Shown here: positions 24,794-37,036 of the stretch, piece by piece | Numbering within the stretch: the first letter of the stretch is position 1 | Layout: every line of letters begins with the position of its first letter | Origin: Paracamarosporium sp. OC-R06-R3 | Taxonomy: Eukaryota > Ascomycota > Dothideomycetes > Pleosporales > Didymosphaeriaceae | Direction of reading: 5' to 3' | DNA length: 64,000 nucleotides | Assembly (NCBI GenBank): GCA_019828545.1 | Contig: JACVRA010000023.1 | Coordinates: 62,001 to 126,000 of the forward strand | Made by a program: the position numbers and the translations under genes | The notes under the pieces: generated by a model | Told to the model about the DNA's origin: nothing | Database searches by the model: none | The model's input: the letters and a program-made list of their open reading frames with translations, nothing else

Positions 24794-25955
24794 ACTACGA
24801 CTAAGGCGTTCACCGGATTGCTTTTGGATGCTAGAAAATCGAGTACCCGTACCTCTTCTACCTTCTACAGCAGCACCGGCTAGCTATTCTCGGATTATTT
24901 GATTGGCGCTAGATGGGCTTTTTTTTTTCCTCATCTACGCACACATCATATGCCTACCCGCGACGAGATTGTGCGTTCGCCGAGGCCCTCTCTTCTGTTC
25001 CCCGTATTATACCATTTTCTTGGGCCACGTACCTTGTTCTTTTCACTTCTTCCCCCCTTGCTCCATGGCTTGCGCCATGCTCTAATTCGTAACTCTCACT
25101 AATTTTGTTGTTGTTGTTTGTTTGCTGTTTTGTATTAACTTCTGTTTTGGGCGTAAGCAATCCAACGATTGGATAAGGGGTTGCTTGTGATGAAATGACT
25201 TGTGTTTAATGCTTGGCTAGGTTCCCTGAGACGAAGGGTAGGCCTGCCTGGGAAATACCAATATTGTTGTTGTACAGAGATGAGTTCGCGATGCTGTGTT
25301 GTTGTGAGTAGTGGGTGGCGAGCTTGGAGCGTGACACTGCAGCTGATCCTCTACACGCTGAACAGAGGGCGGCGGTGGCTTGGATGTCATCGCTGCGTGC
25401 GTGAAATGTGTAACCGTGTATAGTGGAGCAAGGAAGGCTTCCGCAGCTCGGGTCAGGCCATGCGATGCTTGCTCCAGCCCAAGGTGATTCGCTTTCTGGG
25501 TCAATGGCTTGCACCGACCTTGGTGCGTCTAAACTTCATCCTGCGGCCGCAGCACAAAAAAGCTCGATATTATCGACTATTCGATTTCGGTCGTTCGGGC
25601 AGTGGGGCTGAATAGTCAATGAGATCAAGCTTCTTAGACACGTCGTTAGCGCGTCGTGGCGCGCATGTCTGCCTGGCGCGATCACAGGCAGCGACCAGTC
25701 GCGCGAGTGTCGCGTAGGCAGGTGATTCCACTTTTCCATCCTTTGAGACCAATCTCGAAAATGGCTACGATTTCGACTAGTATTGCCTAACAAGGCGATA
25801 TGGACAGCAAGATGGTATAAGAGGGCCACTGTACCGTTGTTCCTCAATTCGTAACCCCTCCAGCTGCACCTTCCCGTCCACTCTAATTTAAAGGCGAAAG
25901 GCATCTAAATCACTGCTGATTCTCCGTTTCTTCTGTCTCACTGCATTTCTCATCC
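24794..25955. other. Intergenic region
   Basis: Spacer with a T10 tract at about 24918 and T/G-rich 3' sequence near 25100-25140, then the promoter of the ankyrin gene. No gene recognised. Confidence 0.5.
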
Positions 25956-28900
25956 ATGGCCATGGCTTCTCCATCAATGCTTCCCGCTGTTCCAGTTAAG
26001 CATGCCGACTTCATCTCTTATATCGAGTCGCACCCCGACACACAACTACCACAGCTCCTTGAGCCATACAAGCAATACGATGCGAAACTTCGTGAGGTAT
26101 TCGCGCAGGAGCCGGATCATTCTGCGCTGAAAGACCAACATCTCAACATTGTTCCTGTCTTCAATGGCCATGAGCAAAGCCTCAAGATCCGAGCACGAGA
26201 TCTGGACTCCGAGTCACAGCAGGAGAAAGAGAGATATATAATGCCGCTTGATGCCGATGAGAGGCGGCCAAATGACTCGCCTGCGATTGTTCAAGACGTC
26301 AAGGAGTTCCAACAGAACTTCTCTCTGTTCTGCGAGTCGTCGCTCGTAGACCTAGATTGGAGTAACGTTGTGGCTGCTGGGTCTTCCGTGGTCACCTGTT
26401 TGTTGCCTGTTCCAGAGCAATACAAGAAGTCGAAGCGGGCTTTGAGGCAGTACTACCATGAAACCATCGCTCCGGCTTCGGATGTTGATCTGTTCATCTA
26501 CGGTCTCAATGAGGAAGAGGCTGTCAAGAAGATCATTGAAATAGAGCAACGCATCAAGGATAGTATCCTGACCGAAACCACAACTATTCGGACGAAAAAC
26601 GCTGTCACCATTGCCAGCCAGTACCCGACTCGTCACATCCAGATCGTGCTACGCGTCTACAAGTCAGTATCGGAGATCCTGACTGGCTTCGATGTCGATT
26701 GCTCCTGCGCGGCTTACGATGGGACGCAGGTCTGGGCCGCACCTCGAGCCTTGACTGCATACATGACGCAAGCCAACACCATTGATTTGACACGCCGATC
26801 TCCTTCATATGAGAGTCGCCTGTCGAAGTACTCTCATCGAGGCTTCGAAGTGTACTGGCCTTTGCTGGAACGCTCGCGTGTGGATCCTACGATATTTGAG
26901 CGCAACTTTGCACGTACCGTCGGTCTTGCGCGATTGCTCGTCCTTGAGCGGTTACCGACCAAGACGGAGCGCGAGTCTTACATGGATGAGCGTCGCCGAG
27001 AACGCGGTCGCCCAGCTATCAATCGCTTCCGTAATTTTTCGATGCGGGGCAATATTAAGGATAACTATGAGGACGAAGTTCCAGAGTGGCTCGAACAGGA
27101 GGATGATGTTAGCGACTATCGTAAGTTTCACAAGTGTTTCCCCGAGACATACAACACGGCCTGTGAATTGTTGAATGAAGACTATCCATCAACTGATCGG
27201 TGCTAATCAATCGCTAGACACCTTCACCATCCCTTACGGTCCGAAATACCACGCCAAGAAGATTGAGAAGCTCTTGTATACCAAAGATTTGCTCCTTAAC
27301 TCTGAGTGGAATAAGCCGAAAGATCGCGAGGTCAACCTGCATCGTCACCCTGCTTTCTTTGGATATGCCGAGGATGTCATCAATGACTGCTGCGGGTCCT
27401 GCCCAGAGCCGGTAACGCCTGAAGAACACGATGTCGCAGAAGAAGAGGCGAAGATCTACGTTTCAGGAAAGATCTCTTTCATCAAGGACAATCCTGGGCG
27501 TCAAGCGATTGGCTCGTTCAATCCCATTACAGACGATGACTGGACCGAAATGGCTTACGTCGGGAACACTGCTCGATTGTGTCAAGCTATTGTTGACGAA
27601 GATCTGGAGCATGTGGTGGATTGGTTGGAACAAGAGGGATCTGACCCTAATTGCCGTGACTACAGTGAGTACTATTGCATACTGCTATCAAGACGTCAAA
27701 CTGACCTGTTACAGCTGGTCGCACCCCGCTACACTTGGCTGTGACTTCTTCGTCGCCTGAAATCGTTCGGGCTTTGATTGATCATGGCGCCCGCCTGGTG
27801 GCCCGTCTTGCTGATGGAAGAACAGCGCTACATTTGGCAGCCGCTCGTGGAAATGTGGACATGGTCAAGATGATTATGCAAAAGAGCGAACAGAACGAAG
27901 AAGAAGAGGACAAGAAAGAGGATGCTCGCAAGAAAGCGCGAATGGCTGCGAGAGAGTCCGACAAAGAGGTGGCTAGTGAACAACCGATAGCAACCAACGC
28001 AGATGATGATATCGATATCGACATGATCGATGAAGATGAGGCCGACTCTGATGATGAAGCGCGTACAACAACTACTGGATCCTATGTCAAAGTCAAGGAA
28101 GCAGGGGAGAAGGCAGACAATGTGGTCCCAGATGAGGACGAAGACGATCCCGATGTGTATGATGTGAATGTCCTGGCATGGGATCTTCAATGCTCACCGC
28201 TGCATCTGGCGATACTGAATGGACATACCAGCGTCGTCAAAGAACTGGTCCAGTCATTCGGCGCCGATGTGCTTCTGCCGATCAAACTCCTCCATGATCA
28301 CGACAAGTCGCCCAAGGGTGCTATCTTGACACTCGTGTTGTCCCTATATCTTCCGTTGGAGAAAGCTCAGGAAATGACCAAAACGTTGCTAAGCCTCGGT
28401 GCAACTTCCGCCCAAGCCGACACCAATCAAGTCACCGCACTTCACTACCTCTCTACTATCCAGCCTGACTTACTCGAAATATTGATGAATGATGATGAGC
28501 CGGCAGCAAAACGAGCGATCAACCATCTTGGCGTGTTTGGATCGCCTTACAGCCCGTCCACGCGGAGTCCACTGATGAGTGCAATTTCTGGACGCAAAAC
28601 ACTCGCGGCTCTGAAGCTGCTTGAATTTGGAGCTACTCCCACAATCAATTTCAAACAATGGATGAAATCGGTGGAGTCACAGTACGATAGCATGGCTCAA
28701 AACGATTCCGATAGGAATCAGGTACTGTTCAATCAAGACGTTGAGCAGCCAATCCTGCTAGCAATTTACAACGAGCTTCCCGACATTGCTCTGCGGCTTT
28801 TGGAGATGGGTGTGGATCCCAACATTCTTCCCAAAACAACTCAACAGAATCTCATTAATCGGTTCGGTTACAGTAGCTACGAGATGGAATCGTTGCTTGA

Positions 28901-31637
28901 CATCGTTCGAAAGAAGGTTACCGAGCTCCGTACTCATCTCCGCAGCGGCGAAGAACCAGGAAAACCCTCAAAGCCCAATATCGAGTTGAAGGAAGGGGTC
29001 GACTACCTTGAAGGCATTGAGCAGGGTTCGTACAAACACTTCATCGCTCAGATTCAGCTAGCACGCACAAGAGAGTCGGACAAGCGGGCCACTGAGAACT
29101 ACGAAAATCAACTCAAGACATACAATGAGCGCAAAGGTTGGAAAGAAAAGGCCGAAGCCATTAAAACGATGGCGAGTAAATTTGAGGAGCTCGAACAAGC
29201 TTTGGTCAATAAGGGCGCGAAAACGTTCATAGATCTCCATCCAGACTTCAAGAAGGAAGAGAGGCAAGCATACAACTACAACCAGAACTATTTTAGTTAT
29301 GGTGGGTTCGAACCGCCGCCATTCGAGATCAAGTTCGGTTTTTCGGTACATGATCTAACCGACGAAACGCGAGCTGCCTATACCAAACTGTGAGTACCAT
29401 GCAATTGTCTTGGCTTGCTGATTCTAACTGAGATCGTAGGTTCCAAGCTGTTTGGGAAGACGACCTGGAGACGATTAAGACTCTGACCCTAGCTCCTGGG
29501 GAAAACAACGAACCGCTCAGAATCAGTGTCGAAGACGGGGAACGAAACAGTGTGTTCGGCATCGCACTTCTTCGCGGTCATTACGATCTCGCACGAGCAC
29601 TTGTTAAGATATGTTTCGCACAGTACCAGCCGCTAGAAGAAGACGAGTCCAACGCACGGTACCGACTAGGTGATGAGGACGAAGACGACGAAAGTGATAC
29701 GAGTGATGTCCCTGTGTACAAAGAACTCGTGGATGATAAATTCACCATCGAAAACATTGGCGAGGTTGTGACCCAGGTCAAGAGCAATGTTTCGCCTCTT
29801 CAATTCATGTCAATGGGAGTCGCGGCTGCCAATTATACGAAGTACTGCCTGCCTGACAAGCAGATCACCTTCGGAATTGACAACCGCAAGTTTGATGTCG
29901 CCGCAATGGGAGATTCCACACACAGTCCCGGAGCCTGGTCTATCATTACTGGCGACAAGTCGTTGTTCACGTTCCTCCTCGACCTCGATGTTGAGTGGAC
30001 GGATAGATTGGCCAAGAAGCTTGACGGATCTTGCGGCGTGCCATCTTTCGTCTTATATGATTTCCAGCTGGCTATCGAACATGGGCGCACAGAAATGCTG
30101 GCAGATATGATCAAACACTCAGGTGCGGGATTGCAATTGGAGTCGCTCGTCAAAAATTCTGGAGTAAAGTATCGCGAGAAGCCAAAGTACTACCAGGGTC
30201 TTAGTGTGAGTACCCCTCGCTGCTATGTGTGGGGAGTTCAAAGTCTAATGGTTCCAGGTTCATGGAAAGAAGCGTCCTGCTTGGATCAATGCCGCTCGCG
30301 GCACCTATTCTGGGGCTGTCTCAGACAGCGACCCACCACTGCTGAAGGCCTCCTTTAGCGGAAGCCTTGAATCCGTTGAGTGGTTCCTCAGTGATTCGCC
30401 AGCACGTCACTACCTCGATTTCGCCGAAGCATACAAGCATGATAAGTACATCGATCACCTCAACAAGCATGCAGGCGGTTTTGAGAAACTGCTTAGGAGG
30501 TGGCTGGGTACTAGGAGTAAGCCTCTATGCTCCTTTATGGACTGGAAATGCTAACGTATGCTAGATGAGCTCGCACTGCATCTCGCGGTGATGGCCGAGC
30601 CGAGATACGAAAGCTTGAAGCTCATCAAGTACCTGATCAACGCCATGCCCGAATCTCTAGAACTCAAGTCCACAGACGGACACACCCCTCTCAGCATCGC
30701 GTTCGCGCTCCACCGTTTCAACGCTGCCAAGATCCTCATCGAAGCGGGTGCAGACCAAACGGTTCGCACTTCCACCGGCTCCAACCTTCTCGATGTTCTC
30801 CTTGTCGATCCCTACACGAATTCCACAATCACCGACAACGCGAGTCTTAAGCGCATGCTAGGCCTTCTTGATCACCGTCTTATCCCTTCGCTCCTCACAG
30901 AGCGCACTTCGGTGTATCCTGGTTCTCTGACACCCGTCATCCACTTGGTGCAACGCGTTCCTGGCTGGAACCAGCCTGAGGATATCAACGCAGATGTACT
31001 AGATACGCTACTCGACTTTGCCGCTCCCACCAACTACAAGTTCCTCGAGCTGCTCGACGGTTCGGGCGATACGCTGCTGCACTGGGCAGTCAAGCAACGC
31101 CGTCGCACATACGTTACTGCCATCCTGAAACGCCGACCCGACCTACTATACCGTGAGAACAGCGTCGGACGCACGCCTCTTGAGATGGCAGAAGACGCTT
31201 GTCTCGCAGACAACGTGCGCAACGCACCACCCCTTTCTAGTATGCCTGCCTTCCATGTCGGCTACATGCCATCTGTCGCGGCGCAACCTGCGGCGAGCTT
31301 TGCCAAAGATTACACTGTCTCTGGAGCTGCGACCACTATGGAAGACATCCGGCGCATCTGCAGCGAGTTTGCAACGAAGAAGCCGGAGAAGAGGAAGCTA
31401 GTCAGCTTGCTAGATGCGAACGAGGTTGCGAACCGATTGGCTAAGCGGCACATGGGGCGTCGGGTTGCGCAGGCTGTCAGGAACGATGATGACGAGGAGG
31501 CGGATGTGGTGCAGCGTGAGGTGGACGAGGTGAGGGACTGGTATCGGAGTGCTACGCCAGGAAACGGGAAGATAGATGTTGAACAGGCGACGGACGTCGA
31601 GATGGCTGACGGGATGGCAGGCACAGCAGAAGCCTGA
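25956..31637 (+). CDS. Giant ankyrin-repeat protein with nucleotidyltransferase-like N-terminal domain
   Basis: Six-exon model: 25956-27120, 27218-27664, 27715-29389, 29440-30205, 30258-30516 and 30565-31637, 1794 residues, all junctions in frame. Residues 130-260 carry AAGSSVV (about 141-147), SDVDLFIYG (about 175-183) and LTGFDVDCSC (about 242-251), which resembles the GS and Asp-h-Asp signatures plus the third Asp of the polymerase-beta nucleotidyltransferase fold. Ankyrin repeats follow from about residue 537 (GRTPLHLAVTSSS, GRTALHLAAARGNVDMV, CSPLHLAILNGHTSVVKELV) and again in the last third (TPLSIAFALHRFNAAKILIE, TLLHWAVKQRRRTYV). An acidic Asp/Glu-rich insert interrupts the first repeat block. 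The ankyrin part is a binding scaffold; the enzymatic idea is inference from motifs only. The second in-frame ATG (25962) is an equally possible start. Confidence 0.87.
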
Positions 31638-33202
31638 CTGTAGAATGCGGTGGGCGTTTTCACGAGGCAGGTTGGAATTGTTGACCGTCTTTCTCTTTCG
31701 ACTCAAGACCCACGCGGGAACTATATGTTTCTAATTGATCTGAAATTATACTACGATTGTTAATATATACGCAAGTAAGGCAAACAATCAAGAAGCCATG
31801 AAACAAACACAAACAACAATCTTGCTTCACGGAACCTCCTTCGCCAGAACCAATGCCACCGGGGTACCAAACCTCACCTCACATACACATACACTTTCCC
31901 CACAACACAACAAACGCGAATCAAACCCCACCCTCCATACCCTTCATCACGCTTGCTCCGCCGCCCCCTGAACCTGAACCCGAACCTCCTTCCCCTCCGC
32001 CCCCCTCCTCCGCCGCCTCCACACCCAGACCAACACAACAGCAACAACGACGACGGCAACGACAATCCCAATGACGATGCCTGCTACGGCACCGCCTTTG
32101 AGCTTCTTCCCCTTCCTGCCTTTCCTGCCGGGTTTGCGGGCGAGGAGGTGCACGAGGCTGCTGGGGGCGGAAGTTAGCAGGGGTGGTGGAGGGATAGGGA
32201 TGGGGCTGAAGAGGGGAGGAGAGGGGCGTACGCTGTGTCGCCGAGGGCGCGCCGCGGGGCGAGAGGTGTCATTGGTACTGTGGAAATGGGTAGGTACGTG
32301 CGTGGATGAGTAGACTGGAGGCGCGGGGATCTCTGTGACATCCGCAGTGAGGCTGGCCGACCGCTGGCCACGACGTGCTTGCGCGACACACGCAGGCAGG
32401 CAGTCACACGCCCGCCCTGTACCCATGCAGAAGCGGGCATGAGCCCCCGTTTGCAGGCGCGCTTCCCCGCCGCTTTACCTGCTTTCGAGCGCGAGCGCGG
32501 AACCTGCCTATTCGCCAGGCGCCGCGGCGTGCGACCTCAGCTTGGTGCTGCCTGCAACCATGGATACGAGGCTGAGATTGGGAGGCGCGGCCTCGTTGGC
32601 GGGGCGGAGCGTGCCATTGGTGGCTGCGGTCGGCCTGTTTGGTTTTTCATGCTGCCAGCGGCTCATAGGGCGTCTGTGGCTTGCTGTCCGTGAGCGCATA
32701 AGGTGGTGGGCGGAAGGAAGGGGAGAGGTATCGCTGAGGCTTGCTCAGAGGGGGTTGCTTGGCGGGTAGCTGGTGGCTTCTTTTGACGTGTGGTCTGGGG
32801 TGTTATCGGACGGAATGGTGGGGAGGTGTGAATGTTTGGATGCCCTGATGTGTGCTAATGCATGTGCTTCCTTCAATGTTACAATCAACGCTAGCGAGAC
32901 GAGACAATGCATGGAGAGACGGCAAAGGACGAAGAGCACGGTGAACAATGGGACTGGGATATCTTCAATTGCTAATGCCAGATGCTCACTGCACGCTACC
33001 AATTGGCGTGAGCGGCTCTGCATACACTGACGGAAGGAAGCATATCTTTCATGAAAACCTGAGATCGTAACTATCGCGTCTTCATCAATGTAACCGAAAC
33101 ACCATAGCCATGCGAATTCATAACAATTTCTGGGACTGGGAGCGTATATGGGAGGATCCTTGTCTGTACATTGGATACCTCGTTTGGACGAACGGACTTC
33201 GC
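31638..33202. other. Intergenic stretch with one possible membrane-protein gene
   Basis: Between the ankyrin gene and the PLDc_N gene. Apart from the transmembrane ORF listed at 31947-32426, I see nothing coding. The GC content is locally high around 31950-32600. Confidence 0.5.
31947..32426 (-). CDS. Possible single-pass membrane protein (partial model)
   Basis: A 159-codon minus-strand frame from an ATG at 32426. It has a Cys-containing start (CDCLPACVAQA), a Ser/Pro/Thr-rich middle, a basic stretch, and one strong transmembrane segment, GAVAGIVIGIVVAVVVVAVV, followed by WVWRRRRRG as a cytosolic stop-transfer. This layout is common in fungal cell-wall-sensor-like or cysteine-rich surface proteins. 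The frame stays open upstream with more Cys, and no signal peptide is visible, so a 5' exon is probably missing from the model. I cannot name a family. Confidence 0.4.
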   Translation of the reverse strand: MGTGRACDCLPACVAQARRGQRSASLTADVTEIPAPPVYSSTHVPTHFHSTNDTSRPAARPRRHSVRPSPPLFSPIPIPPPPLLTSAPSSLVHLLARKPGRKGRKGKKLKGGAVAGIVIGIVVAVVVVAVVLVWVWRRRRRGAEGKEVRVQVQGAAEQA

Positions 33203-33562
33203 CTATGAAGGGATAGCCTCGTATCCGCTGGAGTTGTGGGCGGCGCGGTTGGAGAAGAGGTAGTAGATGAGCATGCCGACGAGCGGGAAGAGGAAGACAA
33301 CGAGACACCAGATGAGCTTGTTCAGCGGTGGGCGGTTCGACTTGATGATCTCAACTGTTCATGTGTAAGCAAGTATCCCCATATTTATTGTGCAAGCTTT
33401 GTACGTACCCCATGCAATAACGTCGAGCACAAGGACAATGAGACCAACGATGCCACCTCCAGTGGGGCCCTGCCAAGAGGTACCCTGGGCGGTGACGGGC
33501 GCAGCCTCGACAAGCAAGGACAGCGAGAGCTGGAGAAGCGCGGCGAGCACGAACTGGAACAT
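33203..33562 (-). CDS. Small PLDc_N-type integral membrane protein
   Basis: Two-exon model: 33562-33409 and 33354-33203, 101 residues. The first exon encodes a hydrophobic leader (FQFVLAALLQLSLSLLVEA), then GGGIVGLIVLVLDVIAW. The second gives EIIKSNRPPLNKLIWCLVVF and FPLVGMLIYYLFS, ending NSSGYEAIPS. The ExxKSxRPPxxKLxWxxxVxxFPLxGxxxYYLFxxR pattern is the PLDc_N domain, which precedes the catalytic part in bacterial cardiolipin synthases but occurs alone in many small fungal proteins. The protein has two to three membrane spans and no catalytic HKD motif, so it is not itself a phospholipase. Its job is unknown. The intron removes a frame that would otherwise stop early. Confidence 0.8.
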
Positions 33563-34366
33563 GATGGCGGATAGTATTCTTGATGGTGCGGGATTGTGGT
33601 TATCGTGAAGTGTAAGAGGGAGAGTTGGAGGCGGAGCGGGGTGTACTTATGAGGCACTGCAGCCTGGTAGTCTTACGCGGCCCAAGCGCCTTGTTTTCCT
33701 GTGACGTCACGGCTATGGAATACGTACTTGGTCACGCGGTGAATTCATTCTACTCTATACAAGTATCTTTGCTACGCTAGTACTTGTCTACAGTGCGTAG
33801 AGTTGTGCGGGGTGCGTAGAGACGTTTGTTCTCTCACGAACATTAGGTCCTACAGTAGCCCTGTGGAGTTGACTTCATTACACGTTACCTATCAATGAAT
33901 AGCCATTACAAACGGTCAAGCCCACATGCACGCCTGGGGCCTCTTATCGCCCCGCCCAGGTATCGCCACGGCTGCGATGGCATAATTCAATAGACACATA
34001 CGTCCTTCGTAGCACTTGTGATGTGGAGAGCAGCATGGGTAAGGATTCATGCGTGACTGACATGCGGGGCTCGGGTCATCCGAAATGCTGGGACGATCGA
34101 GATCTACTTGCCAGACCTTCGTTTCCTGACGGGGCCCACAAGGTCCTCCACATTAGCAGACTTTGTTTGTGCGTCTCTTCGACGAAGCATGGCTGCAGAG
34201 TCGCACCGACATGTTAGATCTAACGTCACTTCTGTTCCTCAGGCACCTGAGGCCAAAGCCACGAGTCCCCTTGCTGAGATGGCCAAGCAATGCAATGCAG
34301 AAGAAAGCAAAACTCATCATTGATATGTATCTACGACCTAATTAAACTTGCATACCAAAATGCACT
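33563..34366. other. Intergenic region
   Basis: AT-richer spacer. Small plus-strand frames at 34020-34345 have no recognisable domain. It marks the start of the accessory-looking stretch that continues to about 41.3 kb. Confidence 0.5.
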
Positions 34367-35618
34367 TTAATCTGACCAATCACAAAGCGCGACCTCCCAT
34401 CGGTACTTGTCGCTGTCGGCTTTCCTTTGAGCTGCAAGTCGCAGGGCCGACTCTGCTGCTCTGCGCTTCAAAAACTCCACAACACAAAGGGATTCTGGAA
34501 CCGGAAACGGTTGAGTAAAGATCGATGACAATGTGCGAGGATCGTTTCGTTTCGGAAGATCATGGTATCCGCAGCTCAGAAGGCCTTTGTAGAGCACATC
34601 CTCGCTGTAAGCTGAGTTGCGCTCTGCATCCGCTTGCTCGACCTCCAAGCTCTTCTGGTGGCGCCATCGACCGTGTCCGTAGTGTAAAGCCAACCAGCAT
34701 TCTTCTGCAAACGATGGTGCCATGATTGCGAGGAGCGAGAGTAAGGTTCGGGTCGAGTGGTAATGAACGTCACTGTCAATTGGCGAGATGCTCTCCTTTC
34801 CCTCGTAGCTGGCAAGAGAAACCGCAAGGCAGGTGAGCTGTGACCGAACTTGGAAAGGGTCTACAGGTTTTGAACTGCCTATCATTCCCAGAATGGCTTC
34901 CTGCGAGGCAAGCCATAGAGCACAAGCGTCTTCATCTATGACGGGTACGTTTGGACGCGGCGGCGTTATATGAACGAGGGATTCAAGGCCTTCCGTGTTG
35001 TAGTCGATGAACTCGTCTTTGTAGATAAGGTCGAGAGACAAGCGTGAAGGGTGAGCCTGAGTGTCTGCGTATATTTGATGGGCAACCCGTACCGCATCCC
35101 AAACGCGTTCGAGCCACCTCTGAGTGTTCTGGAATAACCGCTCACGAAGAGCAAGACCCATATCCGCGTCTCGGCAAAACAAGACACAGATCCGAGCGAC
35201 ATCTGTGCCATATCTGTGACTGTAGGCACGGAGGCGGTCCACGTAGGATTTGTTCGACGGATTGTTTTTTCGCGGAAAGGATCTGTTGCACCATGCTTGT
35301 CTTGCCGTTTCGAGAAGTAACAGCTCGGTTCTCGAAAGACAGTATCGACTGGAGCACCCCCATCAATGTGTTCCGGCCGACGTGGTCCACATAGAACGGA
35401 ACCATGGGGTTGATATGGGAATCTAGGTCCTTCTCTTGCTGTATCTTCGTTCCCCGACAATCCCATTTCTCCTGCCATCTCTTTTCCATCCCAAGGAAGT
35501 CGAACTTCGAGTTGGTAGCGGTGGACAGTCGACGAGGTGCGCTCGACGCAAAGCATAGAGCTTGGGGAGGCCTGAGGAACGTGCGATGGTGTTTGAAGAC
35601 CGCTCTAGACGATGGCAT
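34367..35618 (-). pseudogene. Gutted mitochondrial leucyl-tRNA synthetase copy
   Basis: From an ATG at 35618 the minus strand encodes a mitochondrial-type leader (basic, Ser/Ala-rich, ending RRLSTATN) and KFDFLGMEKRWQEKWDCRG, the usual N-terminal opening of LeuRS. The HIGH-bearing catalytic half and most of the editing domain are absent. After a short degenerate stretch a different frame (from about 35290 to a stop at 34367) encodes the C-terminal part: YGTDVARICVLF, QRWLERVWDAVRVAH, LLAIMAPSFAEECW and SIFTQPFPVPE, all typical of the LeuRS anticodon-binding region. The KMSKS position is replaced by a corrupted NPSNKSYVD. Roughly 500 codons are missing and the two parts differ in frame, so this is a pseudogene or a domain fragment. 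Family assignment is by motif reading, not by search. Confidence 0.62.
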
Positions 35619-36729
35619 CTTGAAAAGCACTGTAGTTGGCTGGAAGTTGGAATGCAACAGGATAGAGAGAAAGTTCACTAGGAATTACGAGGCACAAATG
35701 TGAAGGTAAGTTGGAAATATAGTCAAGAGCTCCTACGTTGGCTGTTGCCGACTAAGTAGGAAGTGTAGCGCTGAACAACCACGTGTAACACAGCATGAAT
35801 CTAATGTCTTCTCGCCAACATTTGCAGTATTGACTGCAAGCCACCCCGCAAACAGAAAATGCAGCGACTCAATGCAGAGGCGATATCGCCAGCGACGAGT
35901 CTTGCAGCAGCATTCCGTGGTGCCTGTTTATATGAAGCTGGTGATGCTCAAGTGGCGGTGCGTGCTCTTCAGTACCCCGTGGTAGGATGGCTGACGCGGC
36001 ACAAAATTGTATTCAAGCTTCGTTGCTAAGTTGTCATCAACGCATCCTGCCTATATCGATATCGAATCCTACAACATCCAACCTCCCAACAGTAGACGTG
36101 GCGGTGGCCACAGAGGCCTCGTAGAACAAGTGCGAAGCCTAGATTTCGCAATTGAAATGGTACGAATACGGATAAGGGCACCGGAGCCAATCGAGGCAGG
36201 GGGATTTGAAACTCTCTGATAGTGGCATGTGGGTACTCTGCTTCTATGCGTGTCACACTGAACGTCAGGCGGAGAGTGACTGCCTTAGTAATTAAGTTCC
36301 CAAGTTACGCTAACGTCACCGATATTCTAGTTTTCACATGCATTGTGATACCACACCCCAATAAGCAACTATGCGTTCTGACAAGAATCAACCATACATC
36401 GCTTTACACCCTAGCAGCGTCGTGAATAATGAAGAACGCAAGTAAGCCAGATAATGTCTAAACCATCTTAAACGTACATCGATCCAATCAGATAACACTA
36501 GGGCTTCTTGGTCGGATTAAGGGAAAAGCAAAGGCATGGTACTAGGAAGACGTTATCACGCCGCGAGTTCTTCGCGGGATGGATGCATGAGATTCCTTTT
36601 AGAGAACGTTCGAACCACCAACAACCTCTTAGCGCGCATCTTCATTGCCAAGATTCAATATGAGCAGCGGCTTATCGCTTTTCACTGCGTTGTTCTAGTC
36701 GTCCAAGGCGACACGACTGCCCCTGGCGA

Positions 36730-36837
36730 CACGATCGTCCATGGCTACACAATCGTCCATAGCAACACGGCAGACAATCGTCCATGGCCACACAGCAGGC
36801 AATCGCCCAAGGCCAGACAATCGTCCACGACGACACA
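36730..36837. repeat. Degenerate minisatellite, core CAATCGTCCATGGC
   Basis: Five imperfect direct copies of a unit built on ACAATCGTCCATGGC follow each other with spacing of about 17-27 bp (ACGATCGTCCATGGC, ACAATCGTCCATAGC, ACAATCGTCCATGGC, GCAATCGCCCAAGGC, ACAATCGTCCACGAC). No conserved spacer is present, so it is not an array of spacer type. Confidence 0.75.
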
Positions 36838-37036
36838 AATTGGAGACATCATACTTATATCACTGGCATCTTGAGATCGCGAAGGATGGAAAGTGTGTTG
36901 ATACCGCCGACCTGGACTGGCAGAAGATTGAAGCATTCGTAATCGAGTATGTAGCAGAGAAAACTGCTAGTGGCCGCTGTAACTCCACTACGGAAGCTGA
37001 AGCCAAACTAGGATATGCTTGAGAACAAGGAAAGCG

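Noticed and set aside
36730..36837. CRISPR-like repetition
   Set aside because: Units are imperfect, spacers are not unique sequences of constant length, and the genome is eukaryotic.
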